Assembly (NCBI GenBank): GCA_902491515.1
Contig: CABUIC010000013.1
Location: 1 to 64,000, forward strand
Direction of reading: 5' to 3'
DNA from: an uncultured Porphyromonadaceae bacterium
GTDB lineage: Bacteria; Bacteroidota; Bacteroidia; Bacteroidales; Muribaculaceae
Length of the DNA stretch: 64,000 nt
The notes beneath the pieces were generated by a model that worked only from the letters and a program-made list of their open reading frames with translations, ran no database searches and was not told the DNA's origin. A program made the translations under genes and the position numbers. Positions 8,456 through 17,603 of this stretch are shown piece by piece. Position 1 is the stretch's first letter. The number at the start of each line of letters is the position of its first letter.

Positions 8456-11400
8456 AAACAATCCTCAAGCTCATATTCTGGATTCTGCTCTCGCTTGTCC
8501 TCCTCGTCGCGGGCTCGCTAATCTGCGCCGTGAAGATACTCACCCCCGACAAGCTTACGCCAATCGTCCAGCGAATCGCCAACAACACTCTGGCCGCTGA
8601 TGTGACGCTCGGGCGCGTGGAACTCAAGTTCGACCCGGCCTTCCCCGTCCTCCGCGTCAGCGTCGACTCGGCATGCGTAGTCTCCCGGGCTTTCGACAGC
8701 CTCGACCCCGCCGACAAGGCCATGCTCCCGGCCTATGCCGACACCCTCCTGCGCTTCGACCACTTCTCCGGCGCCATAGGCCTCGACAAAATGCTCTCCC
8801 GGGGCGAAATCGCTCTGCGCGACGTTGTGCTCCGCGGTCCCGAGGTGAACATCGTCGTCGCCTCCGACTCGGTGTACAACTACGACCTCCTCGCGGCCGC
8901 GCCTGAAGACACCACAGAGACCGCCGCTGTCGTGCCTCCGTTCAGCATCAACCGTTTCAGCCTCGAGGATGCCAGGGCCATACGCTACTACAACGCCGTC
9001 GATTCCACCGACGCAACCGTGATACTCCTCAGCAACGCCGGACTCGACGGCACCCAAGCCCCATCCTACCGCATTAAAATCGACGGCAATCTCCAGAGTC
9101 CCGTGGCCCGGGGATTCATCGACCTCGAGCGCGTGAGCTTCGGCGCCGACGGCCACCTGCGCTGGGATCCCCGCACTCCTGAAATGCTCGCCTTCGAGAA
9201 GTTCAGCATTTCGGGAGCCTTTTTCCACGCAAAAGTCGACGCCGAAATCGCCCTTGGCGACGACCTCGTAATCCGCTCCGCGTCCTTCGGCCTCAGCCCC
9301 GTGGCGGTCGACTCCCTGCTGTTGATGGTTCCCGCCGACATGAGGAGCCGGTGGCGCCTGAGCCGGCCGTACTTCTCCACGCCGGCCGAAATCAGCCTCA
9401 AAGGCGCCCTCACGCGGCCTTTCAACCTCACCGTCGACACCATTCCGCACGCCGTCCTGGACCTGAGCATTCCCGAAACCCCGCTGGCATACGGAAAGAT
9501 GAAATTCGTGAAACTGGCCCTTGACCTCGGCCTCGAGCTAAAGGGCAACGACCCCGACTCCGCCAAAGTCGACATCCGCCGCCTCACCGCCGCCGGACCC
9601 GCCACGCAGGTCGACCTCAGGGCCACTCTCATGAAACTCATGAGCGACCCCCGCTTCGACGCATGCCTGAAGCTTCGGTCCGACATCTCGAGGCTTCCCT
9701 CCGTCGTGGCCCAGATGGCTCAGGGATACCTTTCAGGCGTCCTCGACGCCGACATTGACATCCGCGGGCGCCAAAGCATGTTCGACCTCACCAGGCTGCA
9801 CCTCCTCGACGTCGAAGGCGAGGTGAATGCCCGCGATTTCTACTACCTCAGCAACGACACCAACCTCATGGCCCAGGTCGGCCACGCCCGCCTCGCCTTC
9901 GGAACCGGAAAGCGATACCGGGACGCCGACGGCAAGTATGGCGAGCGCACCCTCGCCGCAGGCATCCGCGTCGACACCGCCAACGTCCTTTCCGGAGGAA
10001 TAGGCATGGGGATGAGCGGCATAGTGCTCGGCCTCGGAGTGGAGAACAAGACTTCCGGAATGCCCAAGGACACCACTATGGTCGTGCCAATGGGCGGTAT
10101 CCTGAAAATCGGACGCTTCAACCTCACGAGCGTCAGCGATTCCGCGGGAATGCGCCTGCGCCAGCTCGAAGGCAGCGTAGGCATTACCCGGTACAAAGAC
10201 CGTAAACGGACTCCGCAGTTCAATTTCGACCTCCACGCCAAGCGCATCTCCGCCGGAGCTCCCGCCGCGCGCGTCATGCTCCGCGACCCCCACATCGTCC
10301 TCGAGGCGCACCGCATCTACTCCCGGCGCATGGTGCGCAAGATCAGGCATCTCGCCGACTCCCTCAGCAAGGTCCATCCCGACCTATCCCCCGACTCCGT
10401 CTACCGCCTCGCCATCGAGAAGCGCCGCCACCGCCCCGGCGAGAAGGTCCACCACCGGGTCCACACCGAGCTCACAGGCGAAGAGCAGCAGACCCTCGAA
10501 TGGGGTACCTCAAAGGCTCTGCGCAAACTCCTCCTCACTTGGGAAATCAACGGCTCCGTCAAGACCCGCCGCGCACGCCTGTTCACCCCCATGTTCCCGC
10601 TGAAAAACAGAATCAGCAACGTCGACATCCGCTTCAACAACGACTCCATTATCCTCACCGACATACGCTACAAGGGCGGACGGAGCAACATCACCGTCAA
10701 CGGAATCATCTCCAACATGAAGCGCGGCTTCACCTCGAAAGGCTACCGCAGCCCCCTCCGCGCAAACCTCATGCTCACCAGTTCGTCCATCGACGTCAAC
10801 GAACTCGCCGCCGCGACATTCGCCGGCGCCGCATACGCCGACAGACTCCGCAAGGGCGAGGCCCGGCGCCTCGGCATCGACGACCTCGACGGCAGCGAGG
10901 ACGACTTCGAGGCCCGCATGAAGGCTCAGACGGACTCCACAGCCACCGGACCGCTCCTAATTCCCACCAACGTCGATGCGCAGGTCCACGTCCGCGCCGA
11001 TTCAATCTTCTATTCCGACCTGCTGATGCGCAATCTCGAAGGCGACATGCTCGTCTACAACGGCGCTCTAAATCTAAACAACCTCCGGTGCAGCTCCGAC
11101 ATAGGCTCCCTCACCCTCGACGCCCTCTACAGCGCCCCGGGCCCCGACAACATGCAGTTCGGCTTCGGTCTCGACGCCCGGCGCTTCGACATCCGGCGCT
11201 TCCTGAAACTCGTCCCCGCCGTCGACTCCATCATGCCCCTCATGCGCGACTTCGGAGGAACAATTTCCGCCGACCTCGCAGCAACCTGCCGCGTCGACTC
11301 CTCGATGAACCTCCTCCTCCCCACCCTCGACGCCGCCATCAGGCTTCAGGGCGACTCACTCCAGTTCATCGACTCCAAGACCTACCGCACCATAGGAAAG

Positions 11401-12021
11401 TGGCTCGGATTCAAGGACAAGGAGTCAAACATCGTGAAGCACCTCGACGTCGAGCTCACCGTCCGCGACGACATCCTCCAGATATACCCCTTCATGCTCG
11501 ACATCGACCGCTACCGCCTCGGCGTCCAGGGATACAACGACCTCGCCCTGAACTTCAACTACCATATCGCTGTTTTAAAGTCACCGATTCCCTTCAAGTT
11601 CGGCATCACCGTCAAGGGCACCCCCGACGACTACAAGGTGCGCTTCGGAGGCGCGAAATTCAAGGCCGACGCTCCGGCTGCCAGCGTGGCGATTGTCGAC
11701 ACGGCGCGCGTAAACCTCCTCTCGCAGATACGCAACATCTTCCGCCGGGGTGTCGCCGGAAGCCGCTTCGCCCGCATCGACATGCAGGCCGCAAACGACC
11801 CCGGCTTACGCCGCAGGATGCTCCAGGCCGACGCCGCCGACACCCTCAGCCGCGCAGACTCGCTCATCCTCGTGCAGCAAGGAGTCTTCCAGGCCGGCCC
11901 CGCCGAAAAGGCGGCGACCCCGGATGCCCGGACCGACCGAAAGTCAGGGAAATCCGACGGGCCTCTTTTCCTCCGGAAAGAGACCTCCGAGGAAATTGTT
12001 GAACCAAAAAAGAAAAAATGA
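8452..12021 (+). CDS. Large AsmA-like inner-membrane/periplasmic protein
   Basis: A 1189-residue protein with one N-terminal membrane segment (about residues 5-28) followed by a long periplasmic region of repeated beta-rich segments. The opening (LTPIVQRIANNTLAADVTLG) and later parts (NRISNVDIRFNNDSIILTDI; FGITVKGTPDDYKVRFGGAK) resemble AsmA/TamB-like bridge proteins, which are thought to carry phospholipid between the membranes. The last ~90 residues are charged and low in complexity (ending EEIVEPKKKK). It is translationally coupled on both sides: ATGA overlap with the preceding lipoprotein and with the HAD gene. Lipid transport is inference from the family; no enzyme motif is seen. Confidence 0.78.
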   Translation: MKTILKLIFWILLSLVLLVAGSLICAVKILTPDKLTPIVQRIANNTLAADVTLGRVELKFDPAFPVLRVSVDSACVVSRAFDSLDPADKAMLPAYADTLLRFDHFSGAIGLDKMLSRGEIALRDVVLRGPEVNIVVASDSVYNYDLLAAAPEDTTETAAVVPPFSINRFSLEDARAIRYYNAVDSTDATVILLSNAGLDGTQAPSYRIKIDGNLQSPVARGFIDLERVSFGADGHLRWDPRTPEMLAFEKFSISGAFFHAKVDAEIALGDDLVIRSASFGLSPVAVDSLLLMVPADMRSRWRLSRPYFSTPAEISLKGALTRPFNLTVDTIPHAVLDLSIPETPLAYGKMKFVKLALDLGLELKGNDPDSAKVDIRRLTAAGPATQVDLRATLMKLMSDPRFDACLKLRSDISRLPSVVAQMAQGYLSGVLDADIDIRGRQSMFDLTRLHLLDVEGEVNARDFYYLSNDTNLMAQVGHARLAFGTGKRYRDADGKYGERTLAAGIRVDTANVLSGGIGMGMSGIVLGLGVENKTSGMPKDTTMVVPMGGILKIGRFNLTSVSDSAGMRLRQLEGSVGITRYKDRKRTPQFNFDLHAKRISAGAPAARVMLRDPHIVLEAHRIYSRRMVRKIRHLADSLSKVHPDLSPDSVYRLAIEKRRHRPGEKVHHRVHTELTGEEQQTLEWGTSKALRKLLLTWEINGSVKTRRARLFTPMFPLKNRISNVDIRFNNDSIILTDIRYKGGRSNITVNGIISNMKRGFTSKGYRSPLRANLMLTSSSIDVNELAAATFAGAAYADRLRKGEARRLGIDDLDGSEDDFEARMKAQTDSTATGPLLIPTNVDAQVHVRADSIFYSDLLMRNLEGDMLVYNGALNLNNLRCSSDIGSLTLDALYSAPGPDNMQFGFGLDARRFDIRRFLKLVPAVDSIMPLMRDFGGTISADLAATCRVDSSMNLLLPTLDAAIRLQGDSLQFIDSKTYRTIGKWLGFKDKESNIVKHLDVELTVRDDILQIYPFMLDIDRYRLGVQGYNDLALNFNYHIAVLKSPIPFKFGITVKGTPDDYKVRFGGAKFKADAPAASVAIVDTARVNLLSQIRNIFRRGVAGSRFARIDMQAANDPGLRRRMLQADAADTLSRADSLILVQQGVFQAGPAEKAATPDARTDRKSGKSDGPLFLRKETSEEIVEPKKKK

Positions 12022-12773
12022 ACGACAAAACCCTTCCGGAGCTCATGACCGACGGCCTACGACGATACGAGACCCGTACAGGCCATGCCTTCGGCCCCGC
12101 CCGGGCCGCCCTCTTCGACATGGACGGCGTTCTCTTCGACTCCATGCCATCCCACGCAAAGGCTTGGATGAAAATGTGCCGCGAGGCCGGCATCGACGCC
12201 CGCGAGGACGAATTCTACCTCTACGAAGGCCGCACCGGAGCATCCACCATCAACATCCTCTTCCGCCGCAACTTCGGCCGGGAGGCATCCGAGGACGAAA
12301 TTAAGAGACTCTACCGGATTAAGACCGACAATTTCCGGGTCATGCCCGCCGTGCCGGTCATGCACGGCGCCACCGACGCCCTCAGGGCCTGCCGCGAGGC
12401 GGGAATCCCGTCCCTACTCGTCACCGGCTCAGGCCAGTATTCCCTCATGGAACGGCTCGACCGGGAATTTCCCGGAGACTTTCCGCCCGGGAGGCGCGTC
12501 ACCGGCCGCGACGTCACCCACGGCAAGCCCAGTCCCGAGCCATACATCCTCGGCCGCACAAAAGCCGGCCCGGACATCGAGCCCTGGCAGACCGTAGCCG
12601 TCGACAATGCCCCGCTCGGTGTGACGAGCGCCGTCGCCTCAGGGGCTTTCACCATCGGAGTCCTCACAGGCCCCATGCCCCCCGGCACACTCCTCGACCT
12701 CGGCGCCGACATCGAGCTCCCGTCCATGGAGGACTGCGCCTGCGCCCTCCGGCTTCTTTTTCGGGTTAAATAA
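12018..12773 (+). CDS. HAD-superfamily hydrolase, beta-phosphoglucomutase-like
   Basis: Cytosolic phosphatase or phosphomutase of HAD subfamily I. Motif I is FDMDGVLFDS with Asp34 and Asp36; motif II is LLVTGSG; motif III is the Lys of HGKPSPEPY; motif IV is VAVDNAPLGV. The cap follows motif I as in beta-phosphoglucomutase-like enzymes. There is an unusual ~28-residue N-terminal extension before motif I. The start overlaps the AsmA-like gene by 4 bp (ATGA). The substrate cannot be predicted; a sugar phosphate is the usual one in this group. A MITE-related palindrome lies immediately downstream. Confidence 0.82.
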   Translation: MNDKTLPELMTDGLRRYETRTGHAFGPARAALFDMDGVLFDSMPSHAKAWMKMCREAGIDAREDEFYLYEGRTGASTINILFRRNFGREASEDEIKRLYRIKTDNFRVMPAVPVMHGATDALRACREAGIPSLLVTGSGQYSLMERLDREFPGDFPPGRRVTGRDVTHGKPSPEPYILGRTKAGPDIEPWQTVAVDNAPLGVTSAVASGAFTIGVLTGPMPPGTLLDLGADIELPSMEDCACALRLLFRVK

Positions 12774-12785
12774 TCCGGAGCAGAC

Positions 12786-12820
12786 GGACGCACGGGCCGT
12801 GCGTCCCTGCAATTCGATAA
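12786..12820 (-). repeat. Solo end of MITE-like palindromic repeat (family A)
   Basis: GGACGCACGGGCCGTGCGTCC-type palindrome at 12786-12806 followed by a conserved tail CTGCAATTCGATAA. It is the same end sequence as in the composite elements near 29.6 and 63.4 kb. Confidence 0.75.
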
Positions 12821-12859
12821 TTTACAGCTACTTTTCTCTAACCTCACTCTCCCTCAGCC

Positions 12860-13930
12860 ATGGAACAGGAACTCATCTACACGAACATGGTCGGCTCCGC
12901 CATCGACGACCTCGTCGAACTCCTCGGCTCACCCGACTGCGTTGTCCTCACCGACGTAAACACCGCGCAGTTCGTACTGCCCGTTCTTGTCAACGACTCC
13001 CGCGCTGTCGCCTCCGCAGGACGCGTCACCGTCAGGAGCGGCGACGCAAACAAGACCCTCGACGAGCTTGCCGCGGCCTGGCGACGCCTCGCCGAGCTCT
13101 CCGCCACACGCAAGACCCTCGTAATAAACATCGGCGGCGGAGTCGTCACCGACCTCGGAGGACTCGCCGCCGCAACCTTCAAGCGCGGCCTCCGCTGCAT
13201 CAACGTCCCCACAACCCTCCTCGGTGCCGTCGACGCCTCAATCGGCGGAAAGACAGGCATAAACTTCAACGGCGTGAAGAACCTTATCGGCACCTTCACC
13301 GAGCCCATCGCAACCGTCATATCCACAGTCTACTTCAATACCCTCCCGCCACAGCAGATTCTCTCCGGCTACGCCGAGATGATCAAGCACGGCCTCCTCG
13401 AGGACCCCGACACATTCCGCTCCCTCCTCGCATACAGCCCGGTATACCCCTCCTTCAATTCCGAGGCACTCCTGCCACTCATCCAGAAAAGCGTCCTCAC
13501 AAAGAAGCGCATCTGCGAGGCCGACCTCCTCGAGAGCGGCCTCCGCAAGGCCCTCAACTTCGGCCATACCGTCGGCCACGCCTTCGAGGCCCTCGCCCTC
13601 AGGCGCCAGAGCCCCGTCCTCCACGGCTATGCCGTCGCATGGGGAATGGTCACTGAGCTCATTCTCAGCCATCTCGCCCTCAACTTCCCCTCCGAATACG
13701 TCCACTCCCTCTCCGACTATGTCAGGACCAACTACGGCATGCACGCACTCAGCTGCTCGGACTACCCCGAACTCCTCGACCTCATGCGGCAGGACAAGAA
13801 AAACCTTGACGCCACCCACATCAACTTCACCCTCCTCGAGTCCATAGGAAAGCCCCGCATCGACTGCACCGCATCCGACGACCAGATCAAGACCGCCCTC
13901 GACCTCTACCGCGACCTCAGCGGCCAGTAA
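12860..13930 (+). CDS. aroB: 3-dehydroquinate synthase
   Basis: Converts DAHP to 3-dehydroquinate, the second step of the shikimate pathway, in the cytosol with NAD and a divalent metal. The NAD-binding segment NIGGGVVTDLGG, the adjacent FKRG...INVPTTLLGAVDASIGGKTG signature (split by two residues), and the metal ligands Glu in SGYAEMIKHG, His in HTVGHAFEA and His in LHGYAVAWGM are all present. Length 356 is normal. It is followed 33 bp later by a histidine kinase. Shikimate kinase is encoded separately at about 35 kb. Confidence 0.97.
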   Translation: MEQELIYTNMVGSAIDDLVELLGSPDCVVLTDVNTAQFVLPVLVNDSRAVASAGRVTVRSGDANKTLDELAAAWRRLAELSATRKTLVINIGGGVVTDLGGLAAATFKRGLRCINVPTTLLGAVDASIGGKTGINFNGVKNLIGTFTEPIATVISTVYFNTLPPQQILSGYAEMIKHGLLEDPDTFRSLLAYSPVYPSFNSEALLPLIQKSVLTKKRICEADLLESGLRKALNFGHTVGHAFEALALRRQSPVLHGYAVAWGMVTELILSHLALNFPSEYVHSLSDYVRTNYGMHALSCSDYPELLDLMRQDKKNLDATHINFTLLESIGKPRIDCTASDDQIKTALDLYRDLSGQ

Positions 13931-13963
13931 GCTCCCCGCACCCGACCACTCCACACTCCTGCA

Positions 13964-15151
13964 ATGTCCAACATCTACGAACTCCGCCGCTACGGCCGCT
14001 TCGCATTTCTCATCTCCGCGGCGGCCGTCGTCGCTTGCTTCTTCTACTTCTCCAACCAGCTCGTCTCCGAGCTCGCCGTCCAGGAGCGCGAGCGCATGCA
14101 GATCTGGGCCGACGCCACAAAGGAAATAGTCTCCAACCCCGACGCCGACATCGATTTCCTCCTGCGCATAATCGAGGGCAACACAACCATCCCCGTCCTC
14201 CTCACCGACGACCAGGGCAACATCCTCCGCCACCGCAACTTCCGCCTCCCCTCGCCCCAGACCCTCACCCCCGACGGCTTCTACACCGACCCGCCCGAGA
14301 ACACCCAATACCTCCTCAGGAAGCTCCGCAAGCTCTCCGGAGGCGAGAACCGCATCGACATCGAGCTCGCCCCCGGAGTGTACCAGCACCTCTACTACGA
14401 GGACTCGACCCTCCTCAGGCGCATGAGCTGGTATCCGCTCATCCAGCTCGTGGTGATGCTCGCATTCGTCGCCGTGGTCTACTTTGCAGTCCTCTCCACC
14501 AAGAAAGCCGAGCAGAACAAGGTGTGGGTCGGACTCTCCAAGGAGACCGCCCATCAGCTCGGCACACCCATCTCCTCCCTCATGGCCTGGATGGAGCTCC
14601 TGCCCGACTACGGCGTCGACGCCGAGACCATCGCCGAGATGAACAAGGACGTCAACCGCCTGAGCATGATAGCCTCGCGCTTTTCCAAAATCGGCTCCGT
14701 CCCAAAGATGGAACCCGCCGACCTCGGCGAGCTCGTCGACCAGGCCGCGGAGTATATGGCCACGCGCGTCTCCCCGCGCATCTCCCTGAGCTGGGACACC
14801 CGCTCCTCCGGCCCCATGCCCGTCAAGGCCTCAGCGCCCCTGCTCGAATGGGTCATCGAAAACCTTATCAAGAACGCCGTCGACGCTATGGAAGGCTCCG
14901 GCTCCATCAACGTCCGAGCCTTCACCGACCCCGACACCGGCCGACGCGTAATCGAAGTCGCCGACACCGGCAAAGGCATAGCCCGCAAAAACTTCAAGAC
15001 CGTCTTCAACCCCGGCTACACCACCAAAAGCCGCGGCTGGGGCCTCGGCCTCGCCCTCGCAAAACGCATCGTCGAAGAATACCACCGAGGCCGCATCTTC
15101 GTCAAAGACTCCACCCCCGGCCTCGGCACAACCTTCAGGATTGAGTTGTAA
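13964..15151 (+). CDS. Membrane sensor histidine kinase without adjacent response regulator
   Basis: Two-component sensor. A first membrane helix at about residues 12-32 and a second near 155-180 enclose a periplasmic sensor of about 120 residues. The H-box is SKETAHQLGTPISSL with phosphoacceptor His197; the ATPase part has the N-box NLIKNAVDAM from Asn300, the G1 box DTGKGI from Asp334 and the G2 box GWGLGLALAKRI. The H-box form HQLGTP is the type usual in Bacteroidetes. No response regulator gene is near, so it is an orphan kinase. The ligand is unknown. It probably shares a transcript with aroB. Confidence 0.9.
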   Translation: MSNIYELRRYGRFAFLISAAAVVACFFYFSNQLVSELAVQERERMQIWADATKEIVSNPDADIDFLLRIIEGNTTIPVLLTDDQGNILRHRNFRLPSPQTLTPDGFYTDPPENTQYLLRKLRKLSGGENRIDIELAPGVYQHLYYEDSTLLRRMSWYPLIQLVVMLAFVAVVYFAVLSTKKAEQNKVWVGLSKETAHQLGTPISSLMAWMELLPDYGVDAETIAEMNKDVNRLSMIASRFSKIGSVPKMEPADLGELVDQAAEYMATRVSPRISLSWDTRSSGPMPVKASAPLLEWVIENLIKNAVDAMEGSGSINVRAFTDPDTGRRVIEVADTGKGIARKNFKTVFNPGYTTKSRGWGLGLALAKRIVEEYHRGRIFVKDSTPGLGTTFRIEL

Positions 15152-15174
15152 TTCGCAAAAAATCCGTATATTTG
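15145..15174 (+). promoter_or_regulatory. Promoter of the first TPR-HTH regulator
   Basis: GTTG (15145-15148), 18 bp, TATATTTG (15167-15174), 28 bp before the ATG. The sequence around the -7 box is close to that of the second TPR-HTH gene at 53.89 kb. Confidence 0.55.
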
Positions 15175-15202
15175 CCGTCGGGAACAAACAAATCGCAGGG
15201 AT

Positions 15203-16954
15203 ATGAAGCACACCGACCTCCGCAATTTGCTGATTTTCAGCGTTGCCATCCTCTTGGGGATGGCCCTCGCGGCGTGCGGCGGCGGAAAATATCACGGCGA
15301 GCTCCTGCGCGCCGAGTCCATCCTCGACAGCCTCCCGGACTCGGCAAGAGAAATTTTAAAGGCCATCCCCCGGGACACCATCGACACCCGCGAAGACCTC
15401 GCCCTCCGCGACCTCATCGCCGCCGAAGTCCAATTCAAACTCTACGAGGACGGCCCCACCGGTGCCGACACCCTCGCCGCGGCCGAAGAAACCTTCCGCT
15501 CCTCCGGCGACGACAAACGCCTGATGCGCACGCTGTTCCAAAAGGCCGTCCGCCAATTCCATGCCGTAAACTATTCCGAAAGCCTCGTCTCCGCCCTCGA
15601 AGCCCTCGAAATCGCAGAAGAGCTTCAGGACTATAGGTATTTGGGCTACTCCATCAGGCATCTTGGGGATATATACAATCACAATTATGCTTTTGCCGAA
15701 GCTCTGCCTCTTATAAGGCAATCCATTACTTATTTTGATAAGGCCGGAATGTCAAGCCACAAGATGTTTGCATGGGTGGACGTGGCAATAGATTTAAGCA
15801 ACTTAGGATATTATGAAGAGTCCTTGCGTACGTCCGACAGCATACTCGCTGTAGCTAACCCTTCGGATAAAACATTACTTTCATATGTCTATGAGAATCG
15901 AATCCGTCCCAATCTGAAGCTCGGAAGGATTGAGGAGGCAAACCGATGTATTGATTTAATGAATTTATATGACAGGGACGCGGATTATCACAACCCGACT
16001 CTTCCCATACTTGTTGCAATCAAGTCCGGACAATTGGAAAAGGCAAGGATCCAGATCGATAGCCTGAAAGAATGTAAATCTTCGAAATTATCAAAGTCGG
16101 ACATCTCTAATATCGAATGTGATTATTACTCAGCAATCGGTGACACTGCGACAGCTTTTACATTGTGTGATGAAACTTATCGACTTGATTCGTATTCCCT
16201 GATGAAACTGACTCAACTCGGTATAACCGGCAGTCAGAAAGGCAGCTCTCAAATGCTTTCCTCCGCTAAAACACTTGATAATATCAAAAAGACGCGACTT
16301 GTTGAAATTATTGTCTTAATGACAGTATTATTGTCCTTGTTGACGGCCTCGATATTGCTTTGGAGAAAAAGACGTCTGACTGTAAACACTTTGAGAGAGA
16401 AAGAATCCAGAATTGAAATTCTTTCAAGGGCACTTGATGATTCGAATAAACTACTCTACGAGAAGGATAGTTATATAGAAAGTCTAAGTTCATCTGATAA
16501 AGCAACCGAAAATGCAGATTGCAAAGAGACAGAAAAGCTGCGAAAAGAATTGCGTACCTTGTTTCATGGACAATTCCAGACAATCAATCTCATGTGTCAA
16601 GACTATTACAGTAAAAAAGATGCTTCATCAAATGTAAAATTGTCTTTGATAAATGATATAGAAAAGCATATCCAAACGTTATGCTCCAAAGACAATATCA
16701 AGGAAATCGAGCGCATGCTCAATGTGTATTATAATTCTGTCGCATCAAAATTGAGAGAGGCTCTTCCTGATTTAAAAACACAGGACAGAGTAATGCTTCT
16801 GCTGAGTATGACAGGACTTTCTACGAAAGCAATTTGTATAGTTTGCGGTATCGAGGACAAAGGATACCTGTATAATCGGCGCAAAAGGTTGAAGGTAAAG
16901 ATAGCTCAATCGGGGAGCACATATTCGGAGGAAATCCTTGAAATGCTCGCATAA
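15203..16954 (+). CDS. TPR lipoprotein/membrane protein with C-terminal HTH (transmembrane regulator)
   Basis: A 583-residue protein with an N-terminal lipobox-like signal (Cys25, ALAACGGG), a TPR-like helical periplasmic region (about 30-345), one membrane helix (about 366-386), a coiled coil (about 390-425) and a C-terminal helix-turn-helix-like segment (LLLSMTGLSTKAICIVCGI, then YNRRKRLKVKI). This architecture is seen in Bacteroidales one-component regulators that would sense in the periplasm and bind DNA in the cytosol. The first ~435 bp are GC-rich, whereas the rest, from about 15640, is clearly AT-rich. It lies directly upstream of the secreted protein, C10 protease and serpins and may control them; that is inference. 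A paralogue is at 53.9 kb. Confidence 0.75.
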   Translation: MKHTDLRNLLIFSVAILLGMALAACGGGKYHGELLRAESILDSLPDSAREILKAIPRDTIDTREDLALRDLIAAEVQFKLYEDGPTGADTLAAAEETFRSSGDDKRLMRTLFQKAVRQFHAVNYSESLVSALEALEIAEELQDYRYLGYSIRHLGDIYNHNYAFAEALPLIRQSITYFDKAGMSSHKMFAWVDVAIDLSNLGYYEESLRTSDSILAVANPSDKTLLSYVYENRIRPNLKLGRIEEANRCIDLMNLYDRDADYHNPTLPILVAIKSGQLEKARIQIDSLKECKSSKLSKSDISNIECDYYSAIGDTATAFTLCDETYRLDSYSLMKLTQLGITGSQKGSSQMLSSAKTLDNIKKTRLVEIIVLMTVLLSLLTASILLWRKRRLTVNTLREKESRIEILSRALDDSNKLLYEKDSYIESLSSSDKATENADCKETEKLRKELRTLFHGQFQTINLMCQDYYSKKDASSNVKLSLINDIEKHIQTLCSKDNIKEIERMLNVYYNSVASKLREALPDLKTQDRVMLLLSMTGLSTKAICIVCGIEDKGYLYNRRKRLKVKIAQSGSTYSEEILEMLA

Positions 16955-16991
16955 TCAGCTATAATTCAATATATTACATTTATAATGCTGT

Positions 16992-17025
16992 AAATTAGGC
17001 AATTACGTAATACCTAATTTTTTAT
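16992..17025 (+). terminator. Terminator after the TPR-HTH gene
   Basis: AAATTAGG (16992-16999) pairs with CCTAATTT (17013-17020), with an inner ATTAC/GTAAT stem, followed by a T-rich run. Confidence 0.65.
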
Positions 17026-17089
17026 TTTTGCTCCTATTGATTTACAACAATTTAGGCGCGCGTTTGATTAATTTTTTGAGACTCTGAAA

Positions 17090-17122
17090 TTTGGTAAAAG
17101 TGAGTGGATTCATGTAAATTTG
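17090..17122 (+). promoter_or_regulatory. Promoter of the secreted protein/C10 protease genes
   Basis: TTTG (17090-17093), 21 bp, TAAATTTG (17115-17122), with the ATG 22 nt downstream. It starts a transcript separate from the regulator gene. Confidence 0.7.
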
Positions 17123-17143
17123 CATATCTTTTAACCCCCTAAT

Positions 17144-17536
17144 TTGCAGTTTATGCCAATCAGAATCAATCTACTCATTGCAGTTTTGCTGATGGGACTC
17201 GCATCAGTTTCATCATGGGCGGACAACAAGCCAACACCACAGAATCCCGGTGGTAAAAAAGAAGTGGATATTCCACCTATTTCCAAGCCCAAGCCTCACT
17301 CCCCCGGCTTCGAAAATGAGGTGACCGGACTTCTCGACGGCCAAATTCTGACCATCACCTTTACCGAGCCGGAAGGCATGGCCCGCGTAAGCCTGCGCGA
17401 AGGCGGAGTACAGACCGTCTACACCGGCTTCCACGCCACTGCCACCCCCATCGTCCTTACAGTTCCCGCAACAGACGTCCCCGTCCAAATCTACATCAAA
17501 ACCCAATCCAACGAATACGAAGGCTGGATTGAGTAA
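17144..17536 (+). CDS. Small secreted DUF3244-like protein next to C10 protease
   Basis: A 130-residue protein with a Sec signal (about 1-26, ending SSWA), a Pro/Lys-rich stretch, and a single beta-sandwich-like domain (about 50-130) resembling DUF3244. No catalytic motif is visible. It sits 67 bp upstream of a C10 protease gene. In Bacteroides fragilis small secreted inhibitors are encoded beside C10 proteases, so an inhibitor or chaperone role is possible, but the sequence does not look like a Spi propeptide and the role is open. Confidence 0.6.
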   Translation: MQFMPIRINLLIAVLLMGLASVSSWADNKPTPQNPGGKKEVDIPPISKPKPHSPGFENEVTGLLDGQILTITFTEPEGMARVSLREGGVQTVYTGFHATATPIVLTVPATDVPVQIYIKTQSNEYEGWIE

Positions 17537-17603
17537 AACAAATCTCGCCGGCGTAGTCGGCAAAAAATCAATCACAAATCATTAACCTTAAATTACTCTT
17601 AGT

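Noticed and set aside
10500..12002. 500-codon Arg/His/Pro-rich ORF inside the AsmA-like gene
   Set aside because: Same-strand shifted frame with composition typical of a shadow; the AsmA-like frame is continuous and coupled to its neighbours.
13238..14554. 438-codon minus-strand ORF over aroB and the kinase
   Set aside because: It spans two real genes on the other strand and has no family features.
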